Below the pieces are notes generated by a model. It was not told where the DNA came from. It searched no databases and saw only the letters and a list, made by a program, of their open reading frames with translations. Shown here in pieces: positions 46,683 through 55,410 of a stretch of DNA of 64,000 bases. This DNA is from an uncultured Flavobacteriaceae bacterium (lineage in GTDB: Bacteria > Bacteroidota > Bacteroidia > Flavobacteriales > Flavobacteriaceae). Each line of letters opens with the position of its first letter. Position 1 is the first letter of the stretch. The stretch is from NCBI GenBank assembly GCA_947488345.1, contig CANKZQ010000002.1, positions 1-64,000 on the forward strand, read 5' to 3'. Both the position numbers and the translations under genes were made by a program.

Positions 46683-47576
46683 CTAAGAAAACTGTGTTGC
46701 CACTTTTTCTGCTTTTCTACTCTCGCTATAATCATAGAATCCTTCTCCAGATTTTGCACCTAATTTTCCAGCAGTGACCATATTTACTAAAAGAGGACAC
46801 GGAGCATATTTCGGGTTTCCGAAACCATCATGCAGTACATTTAAAATAGATAAACATACGTCAAGACCAATAAAATCAGCTAGTTGCAAGGGGCCCATTG
46901 GATGTGCCATTCCTAATTTCATGACGGTATCTATTTCATACACGCCGGCAACACCTTCGTACAATGAGTAGATGGCCTCATTGAGCATAGGCATTAAAAT
47001 GCGATTGGCAATGAAACCAGGATAATCATTTACTTCTACAGGTACTTTTTTGAGGTTCCGAGAAAGCTCCATAATGGTATTGGTAACTTCGTCAGAGGTG
47101 GAATACCCTCTAATCACTTCGACCAATTTCATAATCGGTACAGGATTCATAAAATGCATTCCAATCACCTTATCTGGTCGTGTGGTAACTGAGGCTATTT
47201 TGGTAATAGAAATTGAGGATGTATTACTGGCTAAAATAGTATCAGCTTCACATACTTGATCTAATTCTTTAAAAATATTCAGCTTTAGCTCAACATTTTC
47301 GGTAGCTGCTTCAACAACTAAATGCGCGTTTTTAACACCCTCCTTAATAGAAGTAAAGGTTTTGATATGAGAAAGTGTTGTTTGTTTGTCATCTTCGCTA
47401 ATGCGCTCTTTAGCAACCATTCGGTCTAAGTTTTTCGCAATGGTTGCTACACCTCTGTCGAGGGAAGCTTGTGAGATATCTATTAATTGTACGTTGTAAC
47501 CAAATTGCGCAAATGTATGTGCGATGCCATTACCCATGGTACCTGCTCCTATAACTGCTACGTTTTTCATATTCAT
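46683..47576 (-). CDS. 3-Hydroxybutyryl-CoA dehydrogenase
   Basis: NAD-dependent 3-hydroxyacyl-CoA dehydrogenase of the small, single-function type. Rossmann motif VAVIGAGTMGNGIAHTFA at about 5-22; the catalytic pair is in SNTSSISIT near 118 and GMHFMNPVPIMKLVEVI near 140; the C-terminal domain ends GEGFYDYSESRKAEK. At 297 residues it is slightly longer than the usual ~280. Likely role is beta-oxidation or butanoyl-CoA metabolism; a physical link with the Gfo/Idh gene upstream is positional only. Confidence 0.92.
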   Translation of the reverse strand: MNMKNVAVIGAGTMGNGIAHTFAQFGYNVQLIDISQASLDRGVATIAKNLDRMVAKERISEDDKQTTLSHIKTFTSIKEGVKNAHLVVEAATENVELKLNIFKELDQVCEADTILASNTSSISITKIASVTTRPDKVIGMHFMNPVPIMKLVEVIRGYSTSDEVTNTIMELSRNLKKVPVEVNDYPGFIANRILMPMLNEAIYSLYEGVAGVYEIDTVMKLGMAHPMGPLQLADFIGLDVCLSILNVLHDGFGNPKYAPCPLLVNMVTAGKLGAKSGEGFYDYSESRKAEKVATQFS

Positions 47577-47640
47577 TTATTTTGTACCCATTGATATGGG
47601 AATTTTGTGTTTCCGCGTCAGCGAAATTTTTGGTATTCGA

Positions 47641-48600
47641 TTAAAAACAATCTATTATTTGTTGTGCCACACGTAAGGCATTAGCTCCTTGACTTAGGGT
47701 CACAACGGGTGTTGTATCATGTATAATGGCCTCTGCAAAAGTTTCTAATTCGTCTAAAATGGCGTTATTCGACGCTACGGTTGGGTTTTCGAAATAAATT
47801 TGCTTTTTTACACCCTCGGCATTTTGCAATATCATAGCAAATTCATCAGGTTTTTCAGGCACATCTTTCATCTTCACTACTTCTGATTTCTTTTCTAGGA
47901 AATCAACAGATACGTACGCATCTTTCTGGAAAAAACGTGTTTTACGCATATTTTTTAAAGAAATTCTGCTTGCGGTAAGATTTGCTACGCATCCATTTTG
48001 AAATTCAATACGAGCATTAGCAATATCGGGTGTATCACTTATGACAGCTACACCACTGGCATTGATGTTTTTTACTTTAGAGTTTACAACACTCAAAATA
48101 ATATCAATATCATGAATCATCAGATCAAGTACTACCGGTACATCGGTTCCTCTAGGGTTGAATTCGGCCAATCGGTGTGTTTCAATAAACATGGGTTCAT
48201 TGATCATATCTTTTACAGCTGTAAATGCCGGATTGAAACGTTCTACATGTCCAACTTGGCCGCGCACGTGATACATGCTAGCTAAGGTTTTAATGGCTTC
48301 GGCTTCTGAAACCGTATTCGTAATAGGCTTTTCAATAAAAATATGTTTTCCTTTAGTAATGGCTTCTTTGGCACATTCAAAATGTGACAATGTAGGTGTC
48401 ACAATATCTACAACTTCAACGGCATCTATAAGTGCAGAGATAGAATCGAAGGCGGTATAGCCGAATTCCTGCGCTACTTTTTGCGCATTTTCTTTGATCG
48501 GGTCGAAAAAACCAACGAGTTCATATTTTTCAGACTGTTGTAATAATTTTAAATGAATTTTACCAAGATGACCGGCACCTAAAACACCTACTTTTAACAT
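47641..48600 (-). CDS. Gfo/Idh/MocA-family oxidoreductase (cytosolic)
   Basis: NAD(P)-dependent oxidoreductase with Rossmann motif VGVLGAGHLGKIHLKLL at 3-19, the IFIEKPITNTVSEAE lysine motif near 91-105, and the C-terminal domain segment VLDLMIHDIDIILSVVNSK near 155-175. There is no signal peptide, unlike the exported paralogue at 24333. The substrate is probably a sugar derivative; the Arg/Asp pattern does not let me say more. It is divergent from pcm. Confidence 0.88.
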   Translation of the reverse strand: MLKVGVLGAGHLGKIHLKLLQQSEKYELVGFFDPIKENAQKVAQEFGYTAFDSISALIDAVEVVDIVTPTLSHFECAKEAITKGKHIFIEKPITNTVSEAEAIKTLASMYHVRGQVGHVERFNPAFTAVKDMINEPMFIETHRLAEFNPRGTDVPVVLDLMIHDIDIILSVVNSKVKNINASGVAVISDTPDIANARIEFQNGCVANLTASRISLKNMRKTRFFQKDAYVSVDFLEKKSEVVKMKDVPEKPDEFAMILQNAEGVKKQIYFENPTVASNNAILDELETFAEAIIHDTTPVVTLSQGANALRVAQQIIDCF

Positions 48601-48686
48601 GGAGCATAATTTTGAACAAAAGTAGTAAATAAGAGTTTTTTAATTTGCTTTTTTACTAAAATATTTCCGTAATTTGATTTCGCTAT

Positions 48687-49331
48687 ATGAAAGACTTACC
48701 AAAACATAAAGGGCTTAGAAATCAGCTAGTTAAAATCGTTAGAGACAAGGGTATAACCGACGAGAAAGTATTATCTGCAATTGCCGAGATTCCGAGGCAT
48801 TTATTTATGGATTCGGGTTTCATAGATTTTGCCTACCAAGACAAGGCATTTCCTATTGCCGCTAGTCAGACCATATCGCAGCCCTATACGGTAGCTTTTC
48901 AAACAGAATTACTACACATTAAAAAAGGAGATAAAGTTTTAGAGATCGGTACAGGTTCTGGTTATCAAACGGCAGTCCTCATCGAATTGGGAGCTCAGGT
49001 GTATAGTATTGAGCGCCAAAAAGAACTATATGAGATCACACGTAAATTTTTACCAAGACTTGGCTATGTTGCTAAAAAACTAAATTTTGGTGATGGTTAT
49101 AAGGGTTGGCCTGAATTTGCACCTTTTGATAAGATCATTGTTACGGCTGGTGCACCTTTTGTACCGGCACCCTTGCTGACACAATTAAAAATAGGAGGTC
49201 GTTTGGTGATTCCTGTAGGTGATGATGTGCAAGTAATGACTTTATTCGTGAGAAAAGGTGAGAAAGAATTTGAAAAACATGAGTTTGGCGATTTTCGTTT
49301 TGTGCCAATGTTAAAAGAGAGTCAGAAGTAA
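48687..49331 (+). CDS. pcm: Protein-L-isoaspartate O-methyltransferase
   Basis: Repairs damaged aspartyl residues by methylating L-isoaspartate. The SAM motif VLEIGTGSGYQTAVLIELG is near 81-99; earlier residues show the substrate-recognition segments IPRHLFM and AFPIAASQTISQPYTVAFQ. 214 residues is normal. A short gap separates it from the convergent nadC. Confidence 0.94.
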   Translation: MKDLPKHKGLRNQLVKIVRDKGITDEKVLSAIAEIPRHLFMDSGFIDFAYQDKAFPIAASQTISQPYTVAFQTELLHIKKGDKVLEIGTGSGYQTAVLIELGAQVYSIERQKELYEITRKFLPRLGYVAKKLNFGDGYKGWPEFAPFDKIIVTAGAPFVPAPLLTQLKIGGRLVIPVGDDVQVMTLFVRKGEKEFEKHEFGDFRFVPMLKESQK

Positions 49332-49387
49332 TTCTAATCTCATATCGAATGACGAGAAACAAGCCGAATCACTTGACTGACGAATAT

Positions 49388-50245
49388 TTAAACTGCTTTC
49401 AGACTCAAATCCATGTTATAGACTGAGTGGGTGAGGGCTCCAGAAGAAATAAAGTCAACACCACAATCTGCATAGGCTCTCAGTGTGTTTTCATTGATAC
49501 CTCCAGACGATTCAGTTAAGCATTGATTTCCAATCATGGCAACAGCTTTACGCGTATCTTCATAATTAAAATTATCAATTAAGATGCGATACACCCCTTT
49601 AGATTGTAAAATTTCTTCAATTTCTGTTAAGTTTCTAGCTTCTACTATAATTTTTAAGTCACGCTTGCTGTCTTTCAAATAGGCATTCGTTTTTGCAATG
49701 GCTTTGGTAATACCTCCGGCAAAGTCAATATGATTATCTTTTAACATGATCATATCATAGAGCGCAAAACGGTGATTTTCTCCACCGCCAATTTTTACTG
49801 CCCATTTTTCTAAAGCACGAATCCCAGGAGTCGTTTTACGCGTATCTAATATTTTTGTTTTGGTACCTTCTAGCAAATCCATAAAAGAGCGTGTCTTTGT
49901 GGCAATAGCACTCATACGCTGCATTGCATTCAATACCAAGCGCTCTGCTTTCAAAATCGATTGTGAAGAACCTTCAACATAAAAGGCGATGTCGCCATAT
50001 TGTACGCGACTACCATCTTCAATCAAGGTCTCAATCTTCAGCTCTTTATCGACATAGTGAAATACTTGTTTCGCAAATTCAATACCAGCAATAATCCCTT
50101 CATCTTTGACGAGTAATTTGGCTTTTCCTTTTGTTTTCGCCGGAATACAAGCCAATGAACTATGATCCCCATCACCCACATCTTCACGAATGGCGTTGCT
50201 AATAATAAGTTCGAGTTCTTGTTGAAATTGTTTTTGGCTGATCAT
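49388..50245 (-). CDS. nadC: Nicotinate-nucleotide pyrophosphorylase (carboxylating)
   Basis: Quinolinate phosphoribosyltransferase of NAD synthesis. Family sequence is plain: IREDVGDGDHSSLACIPA near 12-29, LNAMQRMSAIATKTR, ILDTRKTTPGIRALEKWAVK (catalytic Arg/Lys) and the late segment AYADCGVDFISSGALTHS. I use the ATG at 50245 (MISQKQFQ); a TTG 21 bases upstream is in frame. nadA and nadB are not here. It is divergent from rlmH with overlapping promoters. Confidence 0.95.
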   Translation of the reverse strand: MISQKQFQQELELIISNAIREDVGDGDHSSLACIPAKTKGKAKLLVKDEGIIAGIEFAKQVFHYVDKELKIETLIEDGSRVQYGDIAFYVEGSSQSILKAERLVLNAMQRMSAIATKTRSFMDLLEGTKTKILDTRKTTPGIRALEKWAVKIGGGENHRFALYDMIMLKDNHIDFAGGITKAIAKTNAYLKDSKRDLKIIVEARNLTEIEEILQSKGVYRILIDNFNYEDTRKAVAMIGNQCLTESSGGINENTLRAYADCGVDFISSGALTHSVYNMDLSLKAV

Positions 50246-50255
50246 CTCATTAAAT

Positions 50256-50284
50256 TTGTGAAGCAAAAATAAGTTTTATATTTA
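50256..50284 (+). promoter_or_regulatory. Promoter for rlmH
   Basis: TTG at 50256-50258, an 18-base spacer, and TATATTTA at 50277-50284, one mismatch from TAnnTTTG. Transcription would start near 50291, upstream of the GTG start at 50322. Confidence 0.5.
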
Positions 50285-50292
50285 CGACTCAA
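50264..50292 (-). promoter_or_regulatory. Promoter for nadC
   Basis: On the minus strand: TTG (50292-50290), an 18-base spacer, and TATTTTTG (50271-50264), a full match to the Bacteroidota consensus. It overlaps the opposite rlmH promoter almost completely. Transcription would start about 12 bases before the ATG at 50245. Confidence 0.6.
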
Positions 50293-50321
50293 AATTATTT
50301 AAATAGTAAAATTACTATCCT

Positions 50322-50795
50322 GTGAAAATTAAATTAGTTGCTATTGGAAAAACAGATGATAAAGATTTGATGCGTCTCATTGAAAATTATCATAAGCGAC
50401 TGAATCATTATGTCAAATTCGAATTCAAGATTATTCCTGACCTTAAGAAAGCCAAAAACTTGTCAGAAGATCAGCAAAAGGAGAAGGAGGGAGCTCTTAT
50501 TTTAAAAGAAATAGTTGCCACAGATCAATTAATTTTGTTGGACGAAAAAGGCCATGAATTTCGTTCCATAGAATTTTCAAGATTCCTACAAAAGAAAATG
50601 AACTCTGGTGTTAAACAGCTTGTTTTCATTATTGGTGGACCCTATGGGTTTTCACAAACCGTGTACCAGAAAGCACAGGGAAAAGTATCATTATCTAAGA
50701 TGACATTTTCACATCAAATGATACGATTATTTATGGTAGAACAGTTATACAGGGCTTTTACCATTTTAAAAAATGAACCATATCACCATGAATAG
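50322..50795 (+). CDS. rlmH: 23S rRNA (pseudouridine1915-N3)-methyltransferase
   Basis: SPOUT-class methyltransferase acting on pseudouridine 1915 in helix 69 of 23S rRNA. Trefoil-knot motifs: LILLDEKGHEFRSIEFSRF near 68-86, VFIIGGPYGFSQTV near 101-114, and the C-terminal SHQMIRLFMVEQLYRAFTIL. 157 residues is the expected length. The start is GTG at 50322 (MKIKLVAIGKTDD), which matches the family's N-terminus. Confidence 0.96.
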   Translation: MKIKLVAIGKTDDKDLMRLIENYHKRLNHYVKFEFKIIPDLKKAKNLSEDQQKEKEGALILKEIVATDQLILLDEKGHEFRSIEFSRFLQKKMNSGVKQLVFIIGGPYGFSQTVYQKAQGKVSLSKMTFSHQMIRLFMVEQLYRAFTILKNEPYHHE

Positions 50796-50814
50796 TTTCT
50801 ATTACCTTGTGCAG

Positions 50815-51921
50815 CTATCGAATTTTGATGCCTTTCATATCTTTAAATCTACCAGTAACTAGCCAACCTCCAAAGTTCTCAGAAACGGCTAATAATAATT
50901 CATTCTTACCTTTCTGCAAATTGAGATAGGCGGCATCGAAGAGGCCTATACTACCTAAATAACGATAATCTCTCGAACGAAAAGTATTGTTTCCTCGATA
51001 TACGGGTTTCCCATTTAAAATTAGGACAACGCGATCGCTATACCCAAATTCGAAGAGTTTACTTTGAGTTTTATCAGAGTCGATATTAATTTTTGCAAAA
51101 ACGGTATTTCCTGGAACCTTGTTTCTTAGGTTGATTTGACGAGAAATATTCGCTGCCGTTCCTTCTTCAACCTGAATCTTTTTACCCCATTTTCTTGAGC
51201 TGATCACTGTTTTTAATTGCGCAGGATCCTCCAATAATTTTTCTTCAAACTTATCAGAAACTTCCCATTGTGGGATGAGTCCTTTAATCGGTTTTCTATC
51301 TACCGACTTAAAGTTAACCAATGCTGTTTTGCTTTTATCAATTTTAATATTCGCTATATGCATACCAGATCTATTACCACCCCGAAAGAAGAGTGTTCCT
51401 TCTTGAGTTGGATGAAAAAGATACCAAGATAAGTGGGCTTCTTCGGCATGATTCAGGAAAATTTGAGCTTTATTATCGTTTACTACAATTTTAACATGCG
51501 TCCAATCATCGTATATATACTTATAAACAAAGGAATGTCTGGCTCCAAAATACAATTGCCAGGGAGAAATGCCGCGAGTAATGGGTAGTACTTGAGTCGC
51601 ATCCGGATTGCCAGATTGATGAGGCCTCATATAAAACAGTTCAGCATTTTGTTCTTTGGTCATTCTAAAAATCACTCCTGGAAAAGCTTGCTCTTTTTTT
51701 AAATAAATATCAAATTCAATGGTACCGTTTAAAAAAGACATATTCTTAGGTGACAAAGTACCTCCTTGTATATAGATGGCATTTTGACCTTTATATTGTT
51801 CAATAACATATGATTGAGCATTGATCTCGAAATTGGTAGTATCAATGGCGATGATATCTTGTGCAACGCTCAATTGAATACAAAAGAGAGCGATAACTGT
51901 GTGTATTAGTTGTTTTTTCAT
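50815..51921 (-). CDS. Secreted protein with LamG/GH16-like beta-sandwich
   Basis: Signal peptide about 1-20 (ending LSVAQ). Residues about 30-195 look like a concanavalin-like beta-sandwich: NMSFLNGTIEFDIYLKKEQA, VIFRMTKEQNAELFYMRPH, then WTHVKIVVNDNKAQIFLNH, which is the usual laminin-G/family-16-like strand order. The C-terminal part (about 225-368) resembles a galactose-binding-like domain (VVLILNGKPVYRGNNTFRSRDYR, KNELLLAVSENFGGW). It should bind carbohydrate. It is divergent from a possible membrane regulator, with shared 10-bp repeats between. Confidence 0.6.
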   Translation of the reverse strand: MKKQLIHTVIALFCIQLSVAQDIIAIDTTNFEINAQSYVIEQYKGQNAIYIQGGTLSPKNMSFLNGTIEFDIYLKKEQAFPGVIFRMTKEQNAELFYMRPHQSGNPDATQVLPITRGISPWQLYFGARHSFVYKYIYDDWTHVKIVVNDNKAQIFLNHAEEAHLSWYLFHPTQEGTLFFRGGNRSGMHIANIKIDKSKTALVNFKSVDRKPIKGLIPQWEVSDKFEEKLLEDPAQLKTVISSRKWGKKIQVEEGTAANISRQINLRNKVPGNTVFAKINIDSDKTQSKLFEFGYSDRVVLILNGKPVYRGNNTFRSRDYRYLGSIGLFDAAYLNLQKGKNELLLAVSENFGGWLVTGRFKDMKGIKIR

Positions 51922-51975
51922 AATCTTCTATTTGATGTTTAAAAATCAATATTGTAACCGAAATACCGAAAACAA

Positions 51976-52005
51976 GTTCGTTCAAGTTCGCTCAATGTTG
52001 TTCAA
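51976..52005. repeat. Three tandem 10-bp repeats in a divergent promoter region
   Basis: GTTCGTTCAA (51976-51985), GTTCGCTCAA (51986-51995) and TGTTGTTCAA (51996-52005) follow each other without spacers; the first two differ by one base and the third is more diverged. The 10-base period puts all copies on one face of the helix. They lie between the divergent starts at 51921 and 52037, so they could be an operator for a cooperatively binding regulator. Confidence 0.5.
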
Positions 52006-52036
52006 TTCATAAATTTTAGTGAGTTTTGTATAGACT

Positions 52037-53275
52037 ATGAATACTTATCCAGAATATACGTTGGTTCAGAAATGTCTTCTAGAGATAGAGGGTAAGTTGG
52101 GCTGGGGAAATTCAAGCGCTTGGCATAACGATGTATTTATCGAATTGAGTGAAACCATACATCAGCATACTCAAGTACTACTGAGCCCTACAACCCTAAA
52201 GAGGGTCTGGGGTAGAATAAACTATGCTAGCGCACCTAGTATTAGTACATTGAATACCTTATCACAATTTGCCGGGTATGTAAATTGGAGGGATTTTAAG
52301 AATAGAGCAAAGGCGACCAAGCCAAATTGGTTAAGTAAAAAAATTGCAGAGAATATTGGCGTTATTGCTGGTACCGCCGCTCTTATGACACTTGTTTTCA
52401 TTTCGTTGTATTCTATGACAGGACGATCAAACACAAGTGAGATAGATACTGCAGATCTAGAATTTAGTAGCCAACCAGTAACAGAAGGGTTGCCGAATTC
52501 GGTGGTTTTCGATTTTAATGTAAGCTCAGTCCAATCGGATAGTATTTTTATCCAACAATATTGGGATAAAACGAAAACTATAAAAATTCAAAATCAACAA
52601 CAACAAGCCACAGGTATCTATTATTATCCGGGTTATTTTAGATCTAAGTTATTAATAGATGGAAACATTATAAAAGAACATGATCTATTCATTAAATCAA
52701 ACGGATGGGTTGGAACGATTGATTATCAGCCTGTACCCAAATATTTTGATGGATCTGAACTATCAGTTGATACAGCTTTGTTAGAAGAAATCGCGAACAA
52801 TGTTACATATATAGGCTCCTCTTTTCATTTTGTAAAAGATTTTGGAGATGTGTCTGGAGATCATTTGGAAATACAAAGTAGGGTTCAAAATTTATATCGA
52901 GATAAATGGGCGGTGTGTCAGGCATTTAGAATTGTAGTTTTGGGCACTGAAGGTGCCTTGAGTATTCCGTTTTCAATACCAGGTTGTGTATCAGATATAT
53001 GGCTGATGCTCAATGAGCGCTTTTGGAGTGGTAAAGAGCATGATCTTTCGGTGTTCGGACTTGATACTTCTACACCTCGCAACATCAATATTACCATCAA
53101 AGACAAGCAAATACAAATCTCGGTTGATCGCAAAGAAATCTTCCAAGATGCTTATCAAGAATCTATTGGTGATTTCGTCGGTATCCGCTATCGATTTGTA
53201 GGTGCTGGAAAAGTAACAGAACTCACGGTCAAAGATGAGAATGGAAGTACCATTCTTTCACAAAATGTTAATTAA
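52037..53275 (+). CDS. Probable membrane-anchored regulator/sensor
   Basis: Not a named family to me, though similar architecture is familiar from Flavobacteriia. The N-terminal ~95 residues are helical and contain LSPTTLKRVWGRI (49-61) and LNTLSQFAGYVNWRDF, which read like a helix-turn-helix with a recognition helix. A transmembrane helix follows at about 107-127. The remaining ~285 residues are strand-rich and presumably periplasmic, with a probable Ig-like stretch (about 150-240) and a beta-sandwich at about 250-410 (HLEIQSRVQNL, NINITIKDKQIQISVDRKEIF). The layout suggests a ToxR-like one-component regulator. Its stop overlaps the convergent gene by eight bases. Confidence 0.55.
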   Translation: MNTYPEYTLVQKCLLEIEGKLGWGNSSAWHNDVFIELSETIHQHTQVLLSPTTLKRVWGRINYASAPSISTLNTLSQFAGYVNWRDFKNRAKATKPNWLSKKIAENIGVIAGTAALMTLVFISLYSMTGRSNTSEIDTADLEFSSQPVTEGLPNSVVFDFNVSSVQSDSIFIQQYWDKTKTIKIQNQQQQATGIYYYPGYFRSKLLIDGNIIKEHDLFIKSNGWVGTIDYQPVPKYFDGSELSVDTALLEEIANNVTYIGSSFHFVKDFGDVSGDHLEIQSRVQNLYRDKWAVCQAFRIVVLGTEGALSIPFSIPGCVSDIWLMLNERFWSGKEHDLSVFGLDTSTPRNINITIKDKQIQISVDRKEIFQDAYQESIGDFVGIRYRFVGAGKVTELTVKDENGSTILSQNVN

Positions 53276-55331
53276 ATGTTTTTGTCCTTACTGTATTTGC
53301 TTTTACTTGTGCTGGTGTAAACCAAGCGTCACGCATTTCCTTTTTAGAGAATAATTCTAGTTGATCTCCATTATGTTTTGAATCTTTTTGAGTGGCATTG
53401 CCATAACTCAATAGTACTTTCGCCCGTACTTGAGTATCAAACTCAATAATGCCTACCCACGAATCTCCGCCACCAACATACATATTGGTATCATCTCTTC
53501 CTCCGGCCCATGCTACTCTAAAAACACCCATAGAACCGTCAATACCATTCGCTGGTAGATTTTTATCATTGTACTTGATTCTATAATAATCCCCCCATGG
53601 AGTATCGAGACTTCCAAATTTAGTCTCTATTTCGATGGCGGCCGTTTCCAATAGCTGTACTGCTTTGGCTGGATCTGCCAAACCATCTGGAGTTGTATTG
53701 GGTTTGTTGAAATTCCATTTTTCAGCATAATTTGAACTTTTCCATACATTAAACTTTCGGGCCCAGTTATAGAAGAGTAGCATACCTTTACTGTCGGCAT
53801 CAGCTTCGCGATCCCATGATTCCAAGACTTTTTTTGCCTCTTTCGCTTTCGCGGAAGTAGAGGCGTCTACAGCTGTGAAGAGATCATCTAAAATACGGTC
53901 TGCGAATTCGAGTTTAGTAGACAATTTATAAGCAACCAATTCATCAAAGGTGATAGAATCATCTTCTAGCAACATTCTGGCCGAACGCTGTGGTCTAAAA
54001 TTCATGCTTATAGGAGCCATGTAAGGTGGATAATCCTTTGGGTCTAACGCTGTTGGTATGGTGCTCGTCCAAGGTGGATCATTGGCATTTTGTAACCAAC
54101 CGGTAGTCGGATTTTTTAATTTAGGTAAATCTGCATAGTCATGAGTGCTCGTCCAGACATCAGAAGATTTTCCTCCCGGAATGATACGATCCCAGTAATT
54201 CCAATCCCCAGAACTTCGTTTCGGTACAAGACCATTAAATAAATAAAAAATATTCCCAGTTTTATCAGCATACATTACATTCCAAAATGGAATTTGTGCC
54301 ATTTTCAAAGAAGTTTCAAATTCTTCAAAGTTACTGCTATTGATCATTTTCCACCATTGTAAAAATGCATTCGGCTTGTCTAGACCTACCATCCTTAAAG
54401 CCAGTACTTTCCCTTCTTTTCTATTGACTACAGGGCCATGTACAGTGCGCATCAATGGAATTTCCTGATCGATCAATGTTCCGTCATCTTGTTTTATTTT
54501 AATAACTTTTTTCGAAGCGATAAAATCAGTTCGTTCGCCGTCAAGAAGATAGCCACCGTCTTTCACGTCTAATTCATACGTGTCTGCATTGTCAATAGTA
54601 TTATCGGTATGACTCCATCCAAGGTTTTTGTTAAAGCCAATGGCGATACCAGGAAAACCAACCAGCGTGGCTCCATACATACTTTTATCGTCGATATTTA
54701 AGTGTGATTCAAAAAATAAAAATTCTTTCCACCAAGGCAAGTGTGGATTTTGAACTAACATGGCTTTACCTGAAGTTGATTTTTTTGGACCAATTGCATA
54801 CGTATTGGATCCCATATCTGGCCATTGCTGTACACGTCCTAAATCGTTTCCTCCGATAAAACGAGTAAAAACAACATACATGCTATGCATATTTACATCT
54901 TTTGTCGTAATTGGTAGGACAACTTTGTGTTGTTCATCGATAGCTTCTGGATGGGCTTCAGCATACGCATTCAAACCTTTCACAAAAGCGGTATAAATAG
55001 CTTTCAATTCAGGATCTTGTGTTGTCTCCCATTCAGTGGCCAATTCCTCAAAGCCTAAGGTATGAATAAGCATATCGTTATCGAGCTTGCTTTTTCCCCA
55101 ATACTCAGCACCTTTACCACGAGAGCTACCATAAAGTTCTAAAATCATATTAGCATGATTATGCATTTGTGCCCAGCCCTGGGCGAAAAATAACTCATCT
55201 GTTGTTTGAGCATAGATGTGGGGTACTCCCCATGAGTCCCAATCAATACGAGTTTTTGTAACTTCTTGAGAAGTACATGCAGTTGTTAAGAATAAAATAG
55301 AAAGGACTAAGGAAAAAAAGGAGGTTTTCAT
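53268..55331 (-). CDS. Penicillin acylase-family (S45) lipoprotein
   Basis: Ntn-hydrolase made as a proenzyme that cleaves itself into two chains. I take the ATG at 55331, which gives a clean lipoprotein signal (MKTSFFSLVLSILFLTTAC, Cys19); a longer in-frame start at 55421 adds 30 residues of no clear use. The N-terminal chain has RIDWDSWGVPHIYAQTTDELFFAQG; the autoprocessing site with nucleophile Ser175 is in DMGSNTYAIGPKKSTSGK; later conserved sequence is LVQNPHLPWWKEF and SHTDNTIDNADTYEL. Substrates of this family range from beta-lactams to acyl-homoserine lactones and lipopeptides; none can be inferred here. Confidence 0.88.
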   Translation of the reverse strand: MKTSFFSLVLSILFLTTACTSQEVTKTRIDWDSWGVPHIYAQTTDELFFAQGWAQMHNHANMILELYGSSRGKGAEYWGKSKLDNDMLIHTLGFEELATEWETTQDPELKAIYTAFVKGLNAYAEAHPEAIDEQHKVVLPITTKDVNMHSMYVVFTRFIGGNDLGRVQQWPDMGSNTYAIGPKKSTSGKAMLVQNPHLPWWKEFLFFESHLNIDDKSMYGATLVGFPGIAIGFNKNLGWSHTDNTIDNADTYELDVKDGGYLLDGERTDFIASKKVIKIKQDDGTLIDQEIPLMRTVHGPVVNRKEGKVLALRMVGLDKPNAFLQWWKMINSSNFEEFETSLKMAQIPFWNVMYADKTGNIFYLFNGLVPKRSSGDWNYWDRIIPGGKSSDVWTSTHDYADLPKLKNPTTGWLQNANDPPWTSTIPTALDPKDYPPYMAPISMNFRPQRSARMLLEDDSITFDELVAYKLSTKLEFADRILDDLFTAVDASTSAKAKEAKKVLESWDREADADSKGMLLFYNWARKFNVWKSSNYAEKWNFNKPNTTPDGLADPAKAVQLLETAAIEIETKFGSLDTPWGDYYRIKYNDKNLPANGIDGSMGVFRVAWAGGRDDTNMYVGGGDSWVGIIEFDTQVRAKVLLSYGNATQKDSKHNGDQLELFSKKEMRDAWFTPAQVKANTVRTKTFN

Positions 55332-55410
55332 AAGATAGAATTGTATGGTAATTATTTCATTGTCAGTAGCTAAAAAAGATAGTGAAAGATACACTATACT
55401 TTTGATAATA

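Noticed and set aside
53268-55331. Penicillin acylase-like protein as a quorum-quenching or antibiotic-modifying enzyme
   Set aside because: Family members have varied substrates and nothing nearby points to a specific one.
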